Shown here one piece after another: positions 32,101 to 43,571 of a stretch of DNA of 64,000 nucleotides. The stretch is from positions 312,855,259-312,919,258 of the forward strand of contig NC_085140.1 in NCBI RefSeq assembly GCF_024139115.2, in the 5' to 3' direction. This DNA comes from Armigeres subalbatus. Lineage: Eukaryota > Arthropoda > Insecta > Diptera > Culicidae. The position numbers and the translations under genes were made by a program. How positions within the stretch are numbered: position 1 is the first letter of the stretch; every line of letters starts with the position of its first letter. The notes under the pieces were generated by a model that had not been told where the DNA came from, did no database searches, and worked only from the letters and a program-made list of their open reading frames with translations.

Positions 32101-33500
32101 ATGGTGGTGAGGCACTGGCTAGAGCGCTGCACTAGATCATTACCAAGATTTGGGAGGAGGAAGTTTTGCCACAGGAGTGGACACCTTCCATCCATGTGTC
32201 CTATCTACAAAAAGGGCGATAAGCTGGATTGTAGCAAGTACCGCGCAATCATATTGCTGAACGCCGCCTACAAGATACTCTCCCAAAGTTTATGCCGTCG
32301 ACTAGCACCAATTGCAAGGGAGTTCGTGGGGCAGTACCAGGCTGGTTTTATGGGGGAACGCTCGACCATGGACCAGGTGTTAGCCATTCGCCAAGTACCG
32401 CAGAAATGCCGCGAATACAACGTGCCCGCCCACACATCATCTATTCATCGACTTCAAAGCCGCATTGATACAATCGATCGGGACCAGCTATGGCAGCTAA
32501 TGCACGGAAACGGATTTCCGGATAAACTGACACGGTTGATCAAAGCGACGATGGATCGGGTGATGTGCGTAGTTCGAGTTTCAGGGGCATTCTCGAGTCC
32601 CTTCGAAACGCGCAGAGGGTTACGGCAAGGTGATGGTCTTTCGTGCCTGTTATTCAGCATCGCTTTGGAAGGGGTAATTCAAAGAGCAGGGATTAACACG
32701 AGTGGTACAATTTTCAATAAGTCCGTCCAGCTTCGCCGACGACATAGATATTATGGCACGTAACTTTGAAAAGATGGAGGAAGCCTACATCAAACTGAAG
32801 AGGGAAGCTAAGCGGATCGGACTAGTCATCAACACGTCGAAGACGAAGTCCATGATAGGAAGGGGTTCAAGAGAAGACAATGTAAGTCACCCACCTCGAG
32901 TTTACATCGGTGGTGACGAAATCGAGGTGGTAGAAGAATTTGTGTACGTGGGCTCACTGGTGACTGCCGAAAATGATACCAGCAGAGAAATTCGGAGACG
33001 CATACTGGCTGGAAATCGTACGTACTTTGGACTCCGCAAGACACTCCGATCGAATAGAGTTCGCCGCCGTACCAAACTGACAATCTACAAAACGCTCATT
33101 AGATCGGTAGTCCTCTACGGACACGAGACCTGGACGATGCTCGTGGAGGACCAACGCGCACTTGGAGTTTTCGAAAGGAAAGTGCTGCGTACCATCTATG
33201 GTGGAGCATATGGCATATGGCGGACGGTACGTGGAGGAGGCGAAGAACCACGAGTTGCATGAGCTGCTGGGAGAACCATCCATCGTTCACACCGCGAAAA
33301 TCGGACGACTGCGGTGGGCTGGGAACGTAGTCAGAATGTCGGACAGTAACCCGGTGAAAATGGTTCTCGACAACGATCCGATGGGCACAAGAAAGCGAGG
33401 TGCGCAGCGGACAAGGTGGATCGATCAGGTGGAAGATGACTTGCGAACCCTCCGTAGTCTGCGCGGTTGTCGACGTGTAGCCATGGACCGAGCCGAATAG
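32101..33500 (+). pseudogene. RTE reverse transcriptase and C-terminus, frameshifted
   Basis: Three overlapping pieces make up the domain. 32101-32763 holds CPIYKKGDKLDCSKYRAI, YQAGFMGERSTMDQVLAIRQ and RRGLRQGDGLSCLLFSIALE. 32702-33262 holds the catalytic box SFADDIDIMARN, INTSKTK, VEEFVYVGSLV and LYGHETW. 33162-33500 holds the tail VKMVLDNDPMGTRKRG and RWIDQVEDDL. At least two frame changes (near 32700 and 33230) break it. Both aspartates of the FADD box remain. RTE elements lack RNase H, and none follows here. Confidence 0.9.
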
Positions 33501-33664
33501 AGAAGACTCGAATAGAGAATATACCGCACAGGCCACTTCGGCCTTAGTCTGAATAAATAATAATATAACTAATGATTATTCAAATTGATCAGTGAATCAG
33601 TGAACGATGAAAATTTCACTGAGTTCTATGTCTGTTTGCCTGTGATTGCAACTAGCATTAAGTT

Positions 33665-33859
33665 AATGATATGGAAATGCTAATATCATCTTCCAAACTC
33701 GGACGTACATGTTCATGATAGCATTAGAGGCGAAAGTATAGAATTGATAGTTCCGTTAGGATACGGCAGGCATGAAGAATGTTTTTATAGAAGTCGATTT
33801 GAAAGCGAGCGGAGGGCAATATTTGTGATGGCACATATCACACGACCTTCCTTCTGCCA
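33665..33859. mobile_element. MITE copy related to 5788-6071, right arm missing
   Basis: AATGATATGGAAATGCTAAT at the start and the whole middle region match the element at 5788, but the sequence ends at CTTCCTTCTGCCA where that copy continues into its second arm. AGCATTAAGTT flanks it directly at 33654-33664 and 33860-33870. Since the family itself has AAGC at that point, the safe duplication is 8 bp (ATTAAGTT). Confidence 0.75.
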
Positions 33860-33870
33860 AGCATTAAGTT

Positions 33871-34164
33871 GATTTTGCTCTAGTATGCTCAGGTAAACAT
33901 ATTTTTTTTAAGACTGCATCTCATTTCCTAAATTCAACTCAATTTCAATTTAAAAGTGACAGTATTGTAAATTGCGATTAACGCTGTTCATACAACAAGA
34001 TGACTTTTGGCACATATCGAATTGCTTTGACAGATTCCTTATTGGTCTTATTGGAAAGTACCTGCTATTTTTATAACTGGGTGATTGTTGATTTTAGAAC
34101 TGTCATAAAATTTAAATGGTCTGTGTTCGAATCCGCATAACTCGAAAACGACTGGATGGATTTT
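33871..34164. other. Intergenic DNA, nothing recognised
   Basis: Short AT-rich spacer before the Helitron-like 3' end. Confidence 0.5.
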
Positions 34165-34337
34165 CTTCATTCCTTCAGCAGATATGTTCATTATAGTTTC
34201 CAACGCAGGAATATGATCTTTGCTCATGCGTAAATCGTGAAAAACTAGATTTAAGATTTGTACGGAAGTGTGGCATGAGCAGTTCACTACACGCATTTTC
34301 GCCTACTATGCAGGACAACATCTGCTGGGTAAACTAG
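34165..34337 (+). mobile_element. Helitron-like 3' end, uninterrupted copy
   Basis: The end shows a small hairpin (GCAGGA...TCTGC, 34309-34325), then GGGTAAACTAG followed by T. Helitrons end in a hairpin about 10 bases before CTRR (here CTAG, 34334-34337) and insert between A and T. The ~170 bp before it match 40150-40483, including TTCAGCAGAT, a GTTTCC-ACG block and GATTTGTACGGAA-like sequence. The 5' end of this copy was not found. Confidence 0.6.
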
Positions 34338-34538
34338 TTTCTTATAAACTTCCTTTGAAAATACTTCAACTTTTTGAATTTCACTATGGAAATTATTTTA
34401 GTACTTCCTTCGAGTCTCGAAGTTCGAGAATATCTCCTGGAAGCCCATCGTGAAATCCACCGTACATTATTTCAAGAATTCACCCAAAAAAATGCTACAG
34501 TTATTCAACTAGGATTAGCTTTTCGAATTTCTCTTGCA

Positions 34539-35180
34539 TTTTTTTTTAGATTATCTCTAAGAAGTCTATTGAGAAATTAGTCAAAAATTTCTTTAAAAAT
34601 TCCCCCCATGAATTTATTCTAAAGTTTATAAAATTTGTAGGATTTGAACCGGAAATTTCTTTGAGAATTTCTTCGGGAACTTCTTCAAGAAATCCTTCGA
34701 GACGCACTTTATAAAGAATTTATTCGATTAATCCCACCATATACCGGAATATACCGGAGCAGTTCCTGAAGGATTTTTTGGAGTATACCTAAAGGCATTT
34801 CTGGAGCTGTTTCGAAACAAATTTCCAAAGCAATTTATTGGAGAATCTATAGAGGAATTTATAGTAGCATTCTTGAAGAAATTTCCGCGGAAACTAATGA
34901 AGAAACTCGAGGATTAGAAGGCAGAGTATTTGTAGAAGAATTTCCAGGGGCGATATTTGGGAAGTACCAGGCAAAAAAATTAACGAAATTTTTGTAAATG
35001 TTTCACTGGGGATTGTCGAGAGAACTTCAAATAAAAAATTTCCAGGGGAATTTTCGTGTGCATTCCGGAGGATTTTCTGAAGGAATTACAAAAAAAAAAC
35101 CAAAACTCTTCTCCTGGGGTTTCTTGGCAGAATGTTTTGGGAAATATCTGGAGTTTTCGAAGTAATTTATGAAGTTCTTT
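34539..35180. repeat. Dispersed GAATTTC-rich repeat, copy B
   Basis: Same family and orientation as 28787-29488, with small internal deletions. It continues into further GAATTTC-rich sequence that grades into the 24-bp minisatellite at 35480. Non-coding. Confidence 0.75.
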
Positions 35181-35268
35181 AAAGAATTCCATGAAGAATT
35201 TGATGAGTAATGCCTTGAGGAAAAACTGGTGGACATTCTAGAAAAATATCCGTCAAAAATCTAAATAT

Positions 35269-35335
35269 TTTTTATTATTATTAGCTTTATTTTTTTTAGA
35301 TTTTCAGCATTTGGCTGGTTCATCTCGGGAAATCT
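35269..35335 (-). repeat. 3' stub of an I-like LINE
   Basis: TTATTATTATTAGCTTTATT followed by TTTCAGCATTTGGCTGGTTCA matches the 3' end of the element at 40484 (TTTCAGCCCTTGGCTGGCTC). Only about 65 bp are present, an extreme 5' truncation. Confidence 0.6.
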
Positions 35336-35479
35336 AAATAATCCGCAGGTAAGTTTCAGGAGGAATTCACTGTGAAATTTTGAAATAGCTTCCATAGAAT
35401 ATCTGAATTCCAGAGGAATTTTTGAAATTTTAGAGAAATTTATTCAGGCACTTCCGGCAGAACTCCTGCAAAAACCTAC

Positions 35480-36125
35480 GGAGGAATTGTCTGAGGAGCT
35501 ACTGGACGAACTGCCTGAAGAACTTATGAAGAAATTTCTGAGGAAGCTTCCGAGGAAATTCTTAAAGAAGCTTCGTGGAGAAATTCGTGAAAATTTTGTA
35601 GGAATTCCGTAAAGGAATATCCGGAGAAATTTCTGAAATTTCTGGACGAAATCCTGGAGGAACTTTCGGACGAAATCCTGGAGAAACTTCCGGATGAATT
35701 CCTGGAGGAACTTCCGAAGGAATTCTTGGAGGAACTTCCGGATGAAATCCTGAAGGAACTTCCGGACGACATCCTGGAGGAATTTCCGGACAAAATTCTG
35801 GAGGAACTTCCAGGAGACATCATGAGAGAACTCCCGCAGGATATCCTGATGGAACTTCCGGAGGAACTTCTGGATGAACTTCCTGAGGAATCGCCGGATA
35901 AACTTCCGGAGGAATCCCTGGTGGAACTGCCGGACGAAATCCTGGAGAAACTTTCAGACGAAATGCTGGAGGAACTTCCTGACGACATCTTGGCGGAATT
36001 TCTGGAGGATTTCCTTCATAAGCTTCTGGAGGAACTTTCGGACGAAATCCTTGAGGAACTTCCAGAGGAATTCCTGGAGATACTTCCGAATAAATATCTG
36101 AAGGAATGTCCATCGAACTCGCGGG
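35480..36125. repeat. 24-bp minisatellite with long open frames on both strands
   Basis: The unit is close to GAGGAACTTCCGGACGAAAT plus CCTG, repeated about 25 times with drift. On the plus strand it encodes an eight-residue repeat of EELPDEIL type (137 codons, 35726-36139). On the minus strand it gives SSGSSSRI (35524-35988) and EVPPGIPP (35820-36335) repeats. Because the unit length is a multiple of three, any stop-free frame stays open. No frame has flanking domains or a believable start, so I regard them as repeat artefacts. Confidence 0.85.
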
Positions 36126-36139
36126 AAAAAAAATCATGA

Positions 36140-38813
36140 GGGATTCGTTGAGGTACTTCTGGAGAAATTTCGGAGAATTGTTGACGCTTGAAATTAGTCT
36201 GCCAGCTAATAATGCAACCTTAAAAAGATTACCAATCGTTTGGAAGATATCCAGCATCGTGCAAACTTTATCTTCAGTTTTGAAGAATTTCAAAAGTTTT
36301 TGGAATTGCTTTTCAATTTTCCATTCGTCGTACAATATTTCTCCGATTGATTTGTTAGATTTTCATTTTTTTTTTTTTTTTGTATTCGAGACACCAAGCC
36401 ATTATAATTCGTATTTTTGTTAAGAAATCCGCATAAAAGGCAAAAAAACATCCATGTTTATTTGAAGGATTAAACATGTTAAAAACGACGGTATAAAACC
36501 GAGTGTGGTGATTACGTTTTATGATTGCAGTTGCTGTTGGTAAAAAAAAAACTCTAATTTTGATATCATATTCCATTCACTAACTGATAACACTTTCGGT
36601 ACACAATCGATTGGCCTTGATTGCACGCTTTTCTGGTTGCGTTTCGTATGAATCGTATTCCCCAAGTATGAGCCCTCCCACACAAACGCATTATTATGGT
36701 TGCGGCACTCCTTCATCATCGATTGAGGTAGGCATTAGGAGAAGCACTTGACCCAAATTCCGGTCAAAACAAAGAAAGCTTTTTTAATGAGATCCTATAA
36801 AATTTATAAAGTAGTGTTTTTGTTTTATTTTCAGTTTTAAACGTTATTTTTGGAGTACACGATTAACCATTGACAGATAACAAAGAGTTACGTTATATTC
36901 AACGTGTCTATGATCAGGCAGCCATCAGGGTCACACATAGCGTTTGAATGCGTTTACGTACTCTTTATCAGTGTCTATGATTTCGGTAGTTCCAATCGCT
37001 TGGAAAAGAACGCATAGCTGTTATCAACACAGCGTTAGCTCACACTTCAAAATTTATTAGATGGGATTACTTTTAGTTAGGATAGTTACATTTTTTTTTC
37101 CTGTGAAAATAATGTGGAAATTTTGAGTTAAAGTAAAAGGAATTCAATCAACTCAAAAACACGAGTAACCTATCCATTCTAACAATATTGTTCCCAAGAT
37201 AAGATTTAAGATGGGAACATTATTTCTTCAAAACTCCACCTTAATAGTTCTTTCCAATTGAAAATTTTACCAGCACGCCTAATTAAAACTGCATATAACG
37301 AAAGACACCACAATATTCTGTAGGAAACACCAGTCGAATATCTAGGCACCAAAGAGCTGAACTTGGTTATTGAGAGTCATGTTTAAATGGATACTTACTA
37401 AACTGAAAAATCGTGGCAAGCTAAAATTTATACATACGACCAGGAATGAAAATCGATATTCGACATTTGTTTCACTTGCTTGTAAAGACGGAAAAGATCT
37501 GACAACCAGAATTAAATTCAATATTTTGTCATAATTTACATGAAAGGTAAACATTACATTGATGGGATCTGAAAGAGAATATTTTCGGGAAAGCTGCTCG
37601 TTTGATCATACATCAAATAAATCTTTCTCAGATTGAGATTATCAGCATATCAAGTCTAGGCAGAAAGCGTGAGAAATATTCAATCCTTGTGACTGATAAG
37701 TAATATAATTTTATGACGAAATGACATCGTAAACATTGAGTGATGACCTTTAGAAAGATTAAATATTGTTGATCGAACTTCTAAGAAACGATCACTATCG
37801 ATGGAGGCGCACGGTTATCCTCAGTATCGAAGCCAACATTTCGGTCGGTATCGGAAATTGAAATGCAAATCACTCATTTCAACAAACAGGTATTGTCGAA
37901 AACAGGAAATAGGCTGAACACTCAAATGTAAACTTGATGCGGCCGATCTGCCGACTGCGTCGTAAAAATCTCAACCCCAAGATGTAAAAGTCAAGGCTAA
38001 GCGAGGCAATTTACACACTATCGCTCGGCCAAGCTCTTCTGAAATCTCCCATCCAAAACGTGCTGCCCATAAATTCCATTACAGCCTATAACGATGAAGC
38101 TTCGTTTGTTCATTAGCGAAGCATCTAATCTGCGCTTCGCTAATCAGGCATCGAGCAAATACCTCCGAATGCTTCCTCATCGCTCTGTAAGTTGTAAGCC
38201 TCAACTCGATAGGAAGAAAAAAATATTGTCTTTTACAACGACATCCAAACCACAACTCGAAAATGTGCGATGTGCCAGAACCAGTTTCTTAACTTGACAG
38301 GTAGATTCAAGTATGAAAAATGAAAAAAATACGCGTTGGCGAACTTGAACGCAGCTGCGTTGCCAAGTTTTCCTAACTATCGCGCCGCAGAAGAACACCC
38401 AAGTCCAAAATTCGCGCCCTAGCATTAGAATTACATGGATGCGTGAGGCGAAATGACGGTGACGTCGACGATCGCAACGTAGCTTTGCGTGCATTGGGTT
38501 GCTATGGAGGATCAAATAAATAGTTGATAATCTGCACAGGGCGGGCACCCTTCACAATTTTCTAGGTACTATTAGCCCGGGATTTTATTTTAATGGATTG
38601 AAACGATGGTTGAAGACGTACAAAAAGCATTTTTTCGACGCCTTTTATTTTTTTATTGAAAACAAAAGTTTTCTATTTAAAAATAGAGAGGGGGCTTGAG
38701 CCATAAAATATAATTGTGATAACTTCGACGTCGCTTACTACCAAGAATTTGTTTCAATTAAATAACCTAACAGAACAGAACTTAAGTTAACTGTCCTTTC
38801 TTAGTAAAACGGT
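36140..38813. other. AT-rich intergenic DNA, no supported features
   Basis: Poly-T runs near 36366 and many stops. Somewhat GC-richer around 37900-38560, where AGCTTCGTTTGTTCATTAGCGAAGC (split by a loop) gives a small hairpin near 38098. A 115-codon minus-strand frame at 38201-38548 has no domain. No transposon ends were identified. Confidence 0.5.
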
Positions 38814-38838
38814 TCCACCAGACCTTTAATCAGATTAA

Positions 38839-39451
38839 TAGCGGGCTTGGTAGTCATATGGCTACTGCTTCTGCCTCATACGCAGGAGGTCGTGGGTTCA
38901 ATCCCAGGTCCGTTCCATTCTCCTACTTTGTATCTTTCTCTTTATCTCTCATGTTCTAGCAATCGCTAGAACTGGAAATGGACTTCCATACCGTTTCCAT
39001 TACTATTCCTATACCTTCAACTTGAGTATTCTATCAGTAATCTGCTAGAATTGGAAATGAACTATAGAGCTCGTTTTTTACATCCAATTGGAAATTCCAT
39101 CAGTTACCTTCTCCTATCTATCACATTGGCAGCTCGTTAACCAAGACGGACCTCTGCCTCTCGAACCTAACCCAAAAATTCCAACAAATTCCGCATGAAC
39201 TCGTGGCAAGTGCAGAGGTATATTCGGCTTGCAGTGGGCGAGTGATTGCATCATCATTTCCTCCCCCTTCCCTACATTGACTTGCATTCTGACGTGGCAG
39301 GCGCCAGTATGACCTAACAAATGAGATCACCAGTACTTGTACATTGAAGATGTGTGCTAGTCCCAAGCAAACATCTGTTGGTTCCCTGTGCAAGAACAGC
39401 TGATCTGGTCATAATGGAGTAGCAACTACGAGCAGTCAATCAAGCTCAAGC
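38839..39451 (+). mobile_element. Composite tRNA-derived SINE with 25-bp target duplication
   Basis: The flanking duplication (38814-38838 and 39452-39476) includes CCAGACCTTTAATCAGATTA. The head TAGCGGGCTTGGTAGTCATA contains an A-box-like stretch. CTGC-CTCATAC-GCAG forms an anticodon stem-loop with a CAT anticodon position, and GTGGGTTCAATCCCAGG is a good B box. So the head resembles tRNA-Met (inference). The body is long for a SINE (613 bp) and includes GTGGCAAGTGCAGAGGTAT, also found in the copy at 52842. The tail is a short TCAAGC-type repeat, not poly-A. Confidence 0.85.
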
Positions 39452-39839
39452 TCCACCAGACCTTTAATCAGATTAACGTTAAAAGCCCTGAACAGTGCGG
39501 TTAAATGTCATTTAGATTTAGTTCTATGAATTCCCGCTATCTTTTTGCAGAAGCTAGATATCAATTCATAAGATATCACAAACTTGTATCGCTTGAAAGT
39601 TCAAATAACTTTGTCTAACAAGAAATTGTCGCAAACATGTAATCTGAGGCGTAAAACGCAACATTTCACTCTAAAGGCAGTATGTCAAGCGAGCGTCAGG
39701 GTGTGTCAGAGGGTTTTGGAGAAATTTATGTTAATCTTTAGCCTCAGATTTTATGCTCCGAGCAATGCGTGCGTAAATGCACGTGTTTTTTTCATATGGG
39801 ATCTTATTTGATTTGGTTACCTATACCCAAGGAAACACT

Positions 39840-40012
39840 CTAATACCTTCTTCATTCTTCCTTCTTCTTTCTTCCTTCATCCTTCTTCTCTCTTCCTTCT
39901 TCTTATTTCTCTAGCTTCTTCTTTCTTATTTCTTTCCTCTTTCATCTTCCTTCTTCCTTCTTTTATCTACCATCCTTCCTTCCTATATCCTTCTTCCTTC
40001 TCTCTTTTCAAA
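39840..40012. repeat. Polypyrimidine (CTT/CCTT)n tract
   Basis: About 170 bp of TTCTTCCTTCTTCTTTC type, purine-rich on the minus strand. No other content. Confidence 0.95.
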
Positions 40013-40149
40013 ATATTTGTTTCACTTAACATCATATTACAGGTATTCATCCTCATGGAAATTGGAGACAATATTTAATTATATTAACTATATACATTGT
40101 ATGCATCATGCGTTTCTTACAACAGCTACTGATCGCCTCGCCTATATAT

Positions 40150-40483
40150 CATTTTTTCAGCAGATTGTTCGTTATCGTTTCCGACGGGTTTATATGATAT
40201 TTCCTACTGTGAAAAATTTTTCACGAGTAAATCGTTAAAAACTAAAATTAAGATTCGTATGGAAATTTCGTGTAGGTTCACAATGTGCATTTTTGCCTAC
40301 ACCCAACCAGCGGATGGCAGATTTTAATAAAGTTTTGCATAAGAACCTTACAGAAATTGTATAATAATTGGGCATCTCACTAATCTCACTTATTTGTATA
40401 TGCCAAGATTTTATACAATAATTGTCAGATTTGATTTTTGGGTGTACTATTACTATGCAGGACAACGTCTGCCGGGTAAACTA
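40150..40483 (+). mobile_element. Helitron-like 3' end interrupted by a MITE and a LINE
   Basis: The sequence parallels 34165-34337: TTCAGCAGATTG, GTTTCCGACGG, TTAAGATTCGTATGGAA, then the hairpin GCAG(G)AC-AAC-GTCTGC and CGGGTAAACTA. A 145-bp MITE sits at 40300-40444. The terminal CTAG is split after CTA by the I-like LINE; the missing G and following T appear at 43472-43473. The 5' end is unknown. Confidence 0.65.
40300..40444. mobile_element. 145-bp MITE in TA, inside the Helitron-like end
   Basis: TA pairs at 40298-40299 and 40445-40446 flank termini CACCCAA and TTGGGTG. The empty site is the paralogue at 34295-34310 (TTTTCGCC-TA-CTATGCAGG). A relative is at 8650-8835. Non-coding. Confidence 0.88.
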
Positions 40484-43456
40484 TTTATTATTATTATTAT
40501 CGTCTTTATTTAAGAGGTTTTCAGCCCTTGGCTGGCTCACCTCTGGTATTAGAAAAAATATATAAAGGGTATTACATATCATTTTTACAAATTTGTTATT
40601 CTAGTTGTTGTTTTTAATAAAAAAGGAGATCTTCAGTCTTCCATCATGGATGGTGCATATTCCGGAGGGTGTCCATTGCGGGGTCTATTGGGGTTCCAGG
40701 GTTAATTCGATTTGTGTTCCATTTTTTTGAGAGAGTAGTCCAATTTCGTTGCCGGGTCGGTTTATTTTTGAGGGGTTCAGGTCGTGTTCCGTGGTTTCTT
40801 GAGAATAGTCCAGTTTCGATGCGGGGGTCTTCATTCGTTGGGTTGTCGTGGTGTGATGCCAGGTTTTCTACTATATTCTAGTGTAGAGGTAGGCGTCTTG
40901 AGGAAGTTGATTGTGTTCCTCTCGTCCAGCGGGTTGTTTTGCAGGGCCGAGTAGGCATTGGAGATGTTGTTGTTGGTGCGGGCTGTGTGGTAGATCGGGC
41001 ATGTGCCGAAGATGTGGTTGATTTTCAGAGTGCAATCACACTCCTCGCATCTGTTATGTAAGCTGGTGCCACCTAAGTTATGGGTGACGTTGGTGTGGCC
41101 CGTTCTCAGCCTGGAGAGCACCACTTGCTCGCGACGGTTGTCGCTGTCGTTGCCTGGTAGGGTCGAGTTCTTTAGCATGCGACGGAAGGTTCTCTGCCGT
41201 CGCCAGTCGTTTGGCCATGCTGTGGCGATTTCTGTTTTTACCCACAGTTTGGCGTCCGCTGCCGGGACTTCTCTGCTCATAAAGCCGTCGGTTCTTCCGA
41301 GATTGGCCAGTGCGTCTGCATATTCGTTGCCGGGTATTCCTGCGTGGCTGGGTACCCAGAGGAGCGTGGTGTTGCGGTTGGCTACTGATTCGATCGCTTG
41401 GATCCATGGATGCTTGCTGGCTGGTGACGCCAGGGCTGTTAGGACACTAGCTGAGTCCGAAACGATGAGGATCGGCAGTGTACTGGGTATGGCCATGGCC
41501 CTGAAGATTGCGGCTGCTTCAGCTGAGTAGACCGTGCAACGGTCCGACAGTCGGTACGATTCATCGAGGGTGGAGGAGTAAATTCCGATGCCGACTCTGC
41601 CGGCAGCCTTAGACCCGTCCGTGAATCGGATGTCGTGTTGCTGGTACCTTTCCCGGATGCGGTTTTTGAAGGTTTCCTGTGCTACAGCTGGGTTTGGGTT
41701 TTTTGAGAGGCGTTCTTTGAGCTTGAGGTCTACTTTGGGAGTGGGGGTTTGCCAGTGTCTCGGTCCCAGGCGTCGGAGGCCGGCAATCTTGGGATTTTTT
41801 TTACCGCAGATGTTGTGGAGAGCCGTGTTGGTATTGTCGTTGAGGTGGTCGTGGTTTTGGCTTGCTTTTGTTCTCTCGGAGTGAACGATGGCCTTGCTGC
41901 AGAGGGAGGCGGTGGCTTGGAAACGGAAGGGTAGCACACCGGCCTCGGCGCAGGCCACATCCGCCGGGGTCGACGGGAGCAGTCCGGAGACTATCCGGAT
42001 AGTCCTGTTATATGTTGGCCCTAGCAGGGCGATGAGGTTGTCAAGGTTGAGGCTGCTCAGCTCGATGCCGTAGAGGAGTCGGCTGCAGATGATTGCATTC
42101 GCTACTCGGAGCCGCGTTGAGCGGTCGCTCCTAGATCTTCTTTTTGAAATGCTCTTTACGATGTTGATTCTGGATGCACATTCACCCCGTACTCGGTTGC
42201 AGTGGTCACTGAAATTGAGTTTTCTGTCCACTGTGACACCGAGGATCTTGCAGGTTTTCTTGGTAGGGATGGGGTAGTCGATGGTTGATGCTGCATATAT
42301 GGGTTCGGGAACACTTACCCGCAGACATAACGTAGCCGGCTGATTTGGCCCATTTGGCCACGTCGTTGACGGCCGCTTGTAGTTTCCGCCGCGTAGCCTT
42401 GGGGTGCTTTCCTGTAACCACCAGCAGGACGTCGTCGGCGTACACCAGGATGTATATCCCTTTCGGTAGTCGGTCGAACACGCCTTCCATCGCGATGAGG
42501 AAGAGGGTGACGGCAATTACTGAGCCCTGGGGGACCCCGGTTTCTTCCTTGGTTGCTCTTGATGTTTGGTTTACTACCAGGACCCTAAAGGTTCGGTCTG
42601 ATAGGAAATTTTTGATGAACTGCAACATGTTGTCGGTGATCCCCCACGACTTCAGTTTTTTTTGGAACACCGGGTGTCCAGGTGCGGTTGAACGCACTGG
42701 TGCTCTTTCCTTCTTGCGCGTCCAATATTTTACCCAGTGCGGCGAAGTAGGTGTTAGTACCCTTGCCTGGTCGGAACGCGTGTTGCCTGTTATCCAGGTG
42801 GCCACCTTTCTCCAGTAGCTCGATGAGCCTTCGATAGGCCATTCTCTCCATTATCTTGGAGACTACGCTGGTGAGGGCGATGGGTCGGTAGTTGTCGACG
42901 TCGTTGGGAGAGCCGCGGCCTTTCGGAATGGGCACGACGAAGCTGGACTTCCATTGTGTCGGGAGCGTTCCTTCTTGCCACTCCTTGTTGATGGAGCTGA
43001 GGAAGGAGGTTTTTCCGCCGACGGGCAGGTGCTTCAACATGGGGTAGCCCAGGTCGTCGGGGCCGGCTGACTAGCCCTTTCCCTTTTGGAGGGCGTACTC
43101 CAGCTCAGCGAACGTGAAGGGCCTGTTGAATTCTTCTCCGCTGTCGGGTGGGATCTGGATCGCGCTGATTTCCGAGGATGGGTCTCGATGTGTTTTCCGG
43201 AAGTGATCCAGGTACTCCAGGTACGATGCGTGTCTTCCGAATTCGTCAGCCAGGACGTCCGCTACGGCGGAGGGGTCGCGTTGTACGGTGCCGTTGATCT
43301 TGAGGGAGATGCCTTTTGCTTTGCGCTTGCCTTGGAAGTAATTCACTCGACGCCAAAGCTCGGCGGAGGGTTGGTTGCTGTTGATTCCGTCTAGAAAGTT
43401 TGTCCAGCTTTTCTCTTTTTCTTCCCTGATGGTTTGCCGGCACTCGTTGCGGGCGG
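40484..43456 (-). mobile_element. I-like non-LTR retrotransposon, 5' truncated, RT plus RNase H
   Basis: CTGCCGGGTAAACTA lies at 40469-40483 and 43457-43471, an exact 15-bp target duplication. On the minus strand the element begins inside its polymerase gene, runs through RT and RNase H, and ends with ...TAAATAAAGACGATAATAAT and ATAATAAAT, i.e. a TAA-type tail. RNase H plus a TAA tail fits the I clade (established for I-type elements); the exact family is not determined. It lacks ORF1 and endonuclease through 5' truncation and is further broken by a stop and frameshifts. Confidence 0.9.
40831..43443 (-). pseudogene. I-like LINE polymerase: RT and RNase H, broken
   Basis: From the 5' side: a linker with ELWRRVNYFQGKRKAKG and FAELEYALQKGK, a TAG stop near 43071, then PIPKGRGSPNDVDNYRPIAL and HAFRPGKGTNTYFAAL. 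After a frameshift near 42690 come ETGVPQGSVIAVTLFLIAME and the catalytic box YILVYADDVLLV (about 42430-42465). After another near 42310 come KILGVTVDRKLNFSDHC and the RNase H motifs RFTDGSKAAG (D), YSAEAAAIF (E), LIVSDSASVL (D) and WVPSHAGIPGNEYADALA (H, D). The frame closes at 40831. All RNase H catalytic residues are visible. It is non-functional as a whole. Confidence 0.9.
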
Positions 43457-43571
43457 CTGCCGGGTAAACTAGTTCTAAATATTTTTTACTATTATTTTAA
43501 ACTTATCTCATTGCTTCTTATCATGATCTATATCATTTTATTTTTCTTTGCTTATGCTATATGATATCTCT

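Larger units (their letters stand above)
29489..33560 (+). mobile_element. RTE-clade non-LTR retrotransposon, long but inactive
   Basis: The order is leader (29489-29850), endonuclease (from about 29855), linker, reverse transcriptase with FADD box (about 32100-33260), C-terminal tail, and a 3' end TTAGTCTGAATAAATAATAA with an imperfect trinucleotide run. RTE elements encode one protein with APE endonuclease and RT and no RNase H, matching what is seen. The copy is broken by stops and frameshifts and by two insertions: a TA-flanked MITE (29882-30104) and a 0.55-kb element (about 31541-32094). Confidence 0.9.

Noticed and set aside
35726..36139. 137-codon acidic protein with octapeptide repeats
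   Set aside because: It is the translation of a 24-bp minisatellite. Other frames on both strands are equally open, and there is no non-repeat domain.
38839..38916. tRNA-Met gene
   Set aside because: The tRNA-like part is continuous with a long SINE body flanked by target duplications, and has no terminator after the tRNA-like region.
41003..41530. 175-codon plus-strand frame
   Set aside because: Antisense shadow of the RNase H region of the minus-strand I-like LINE.
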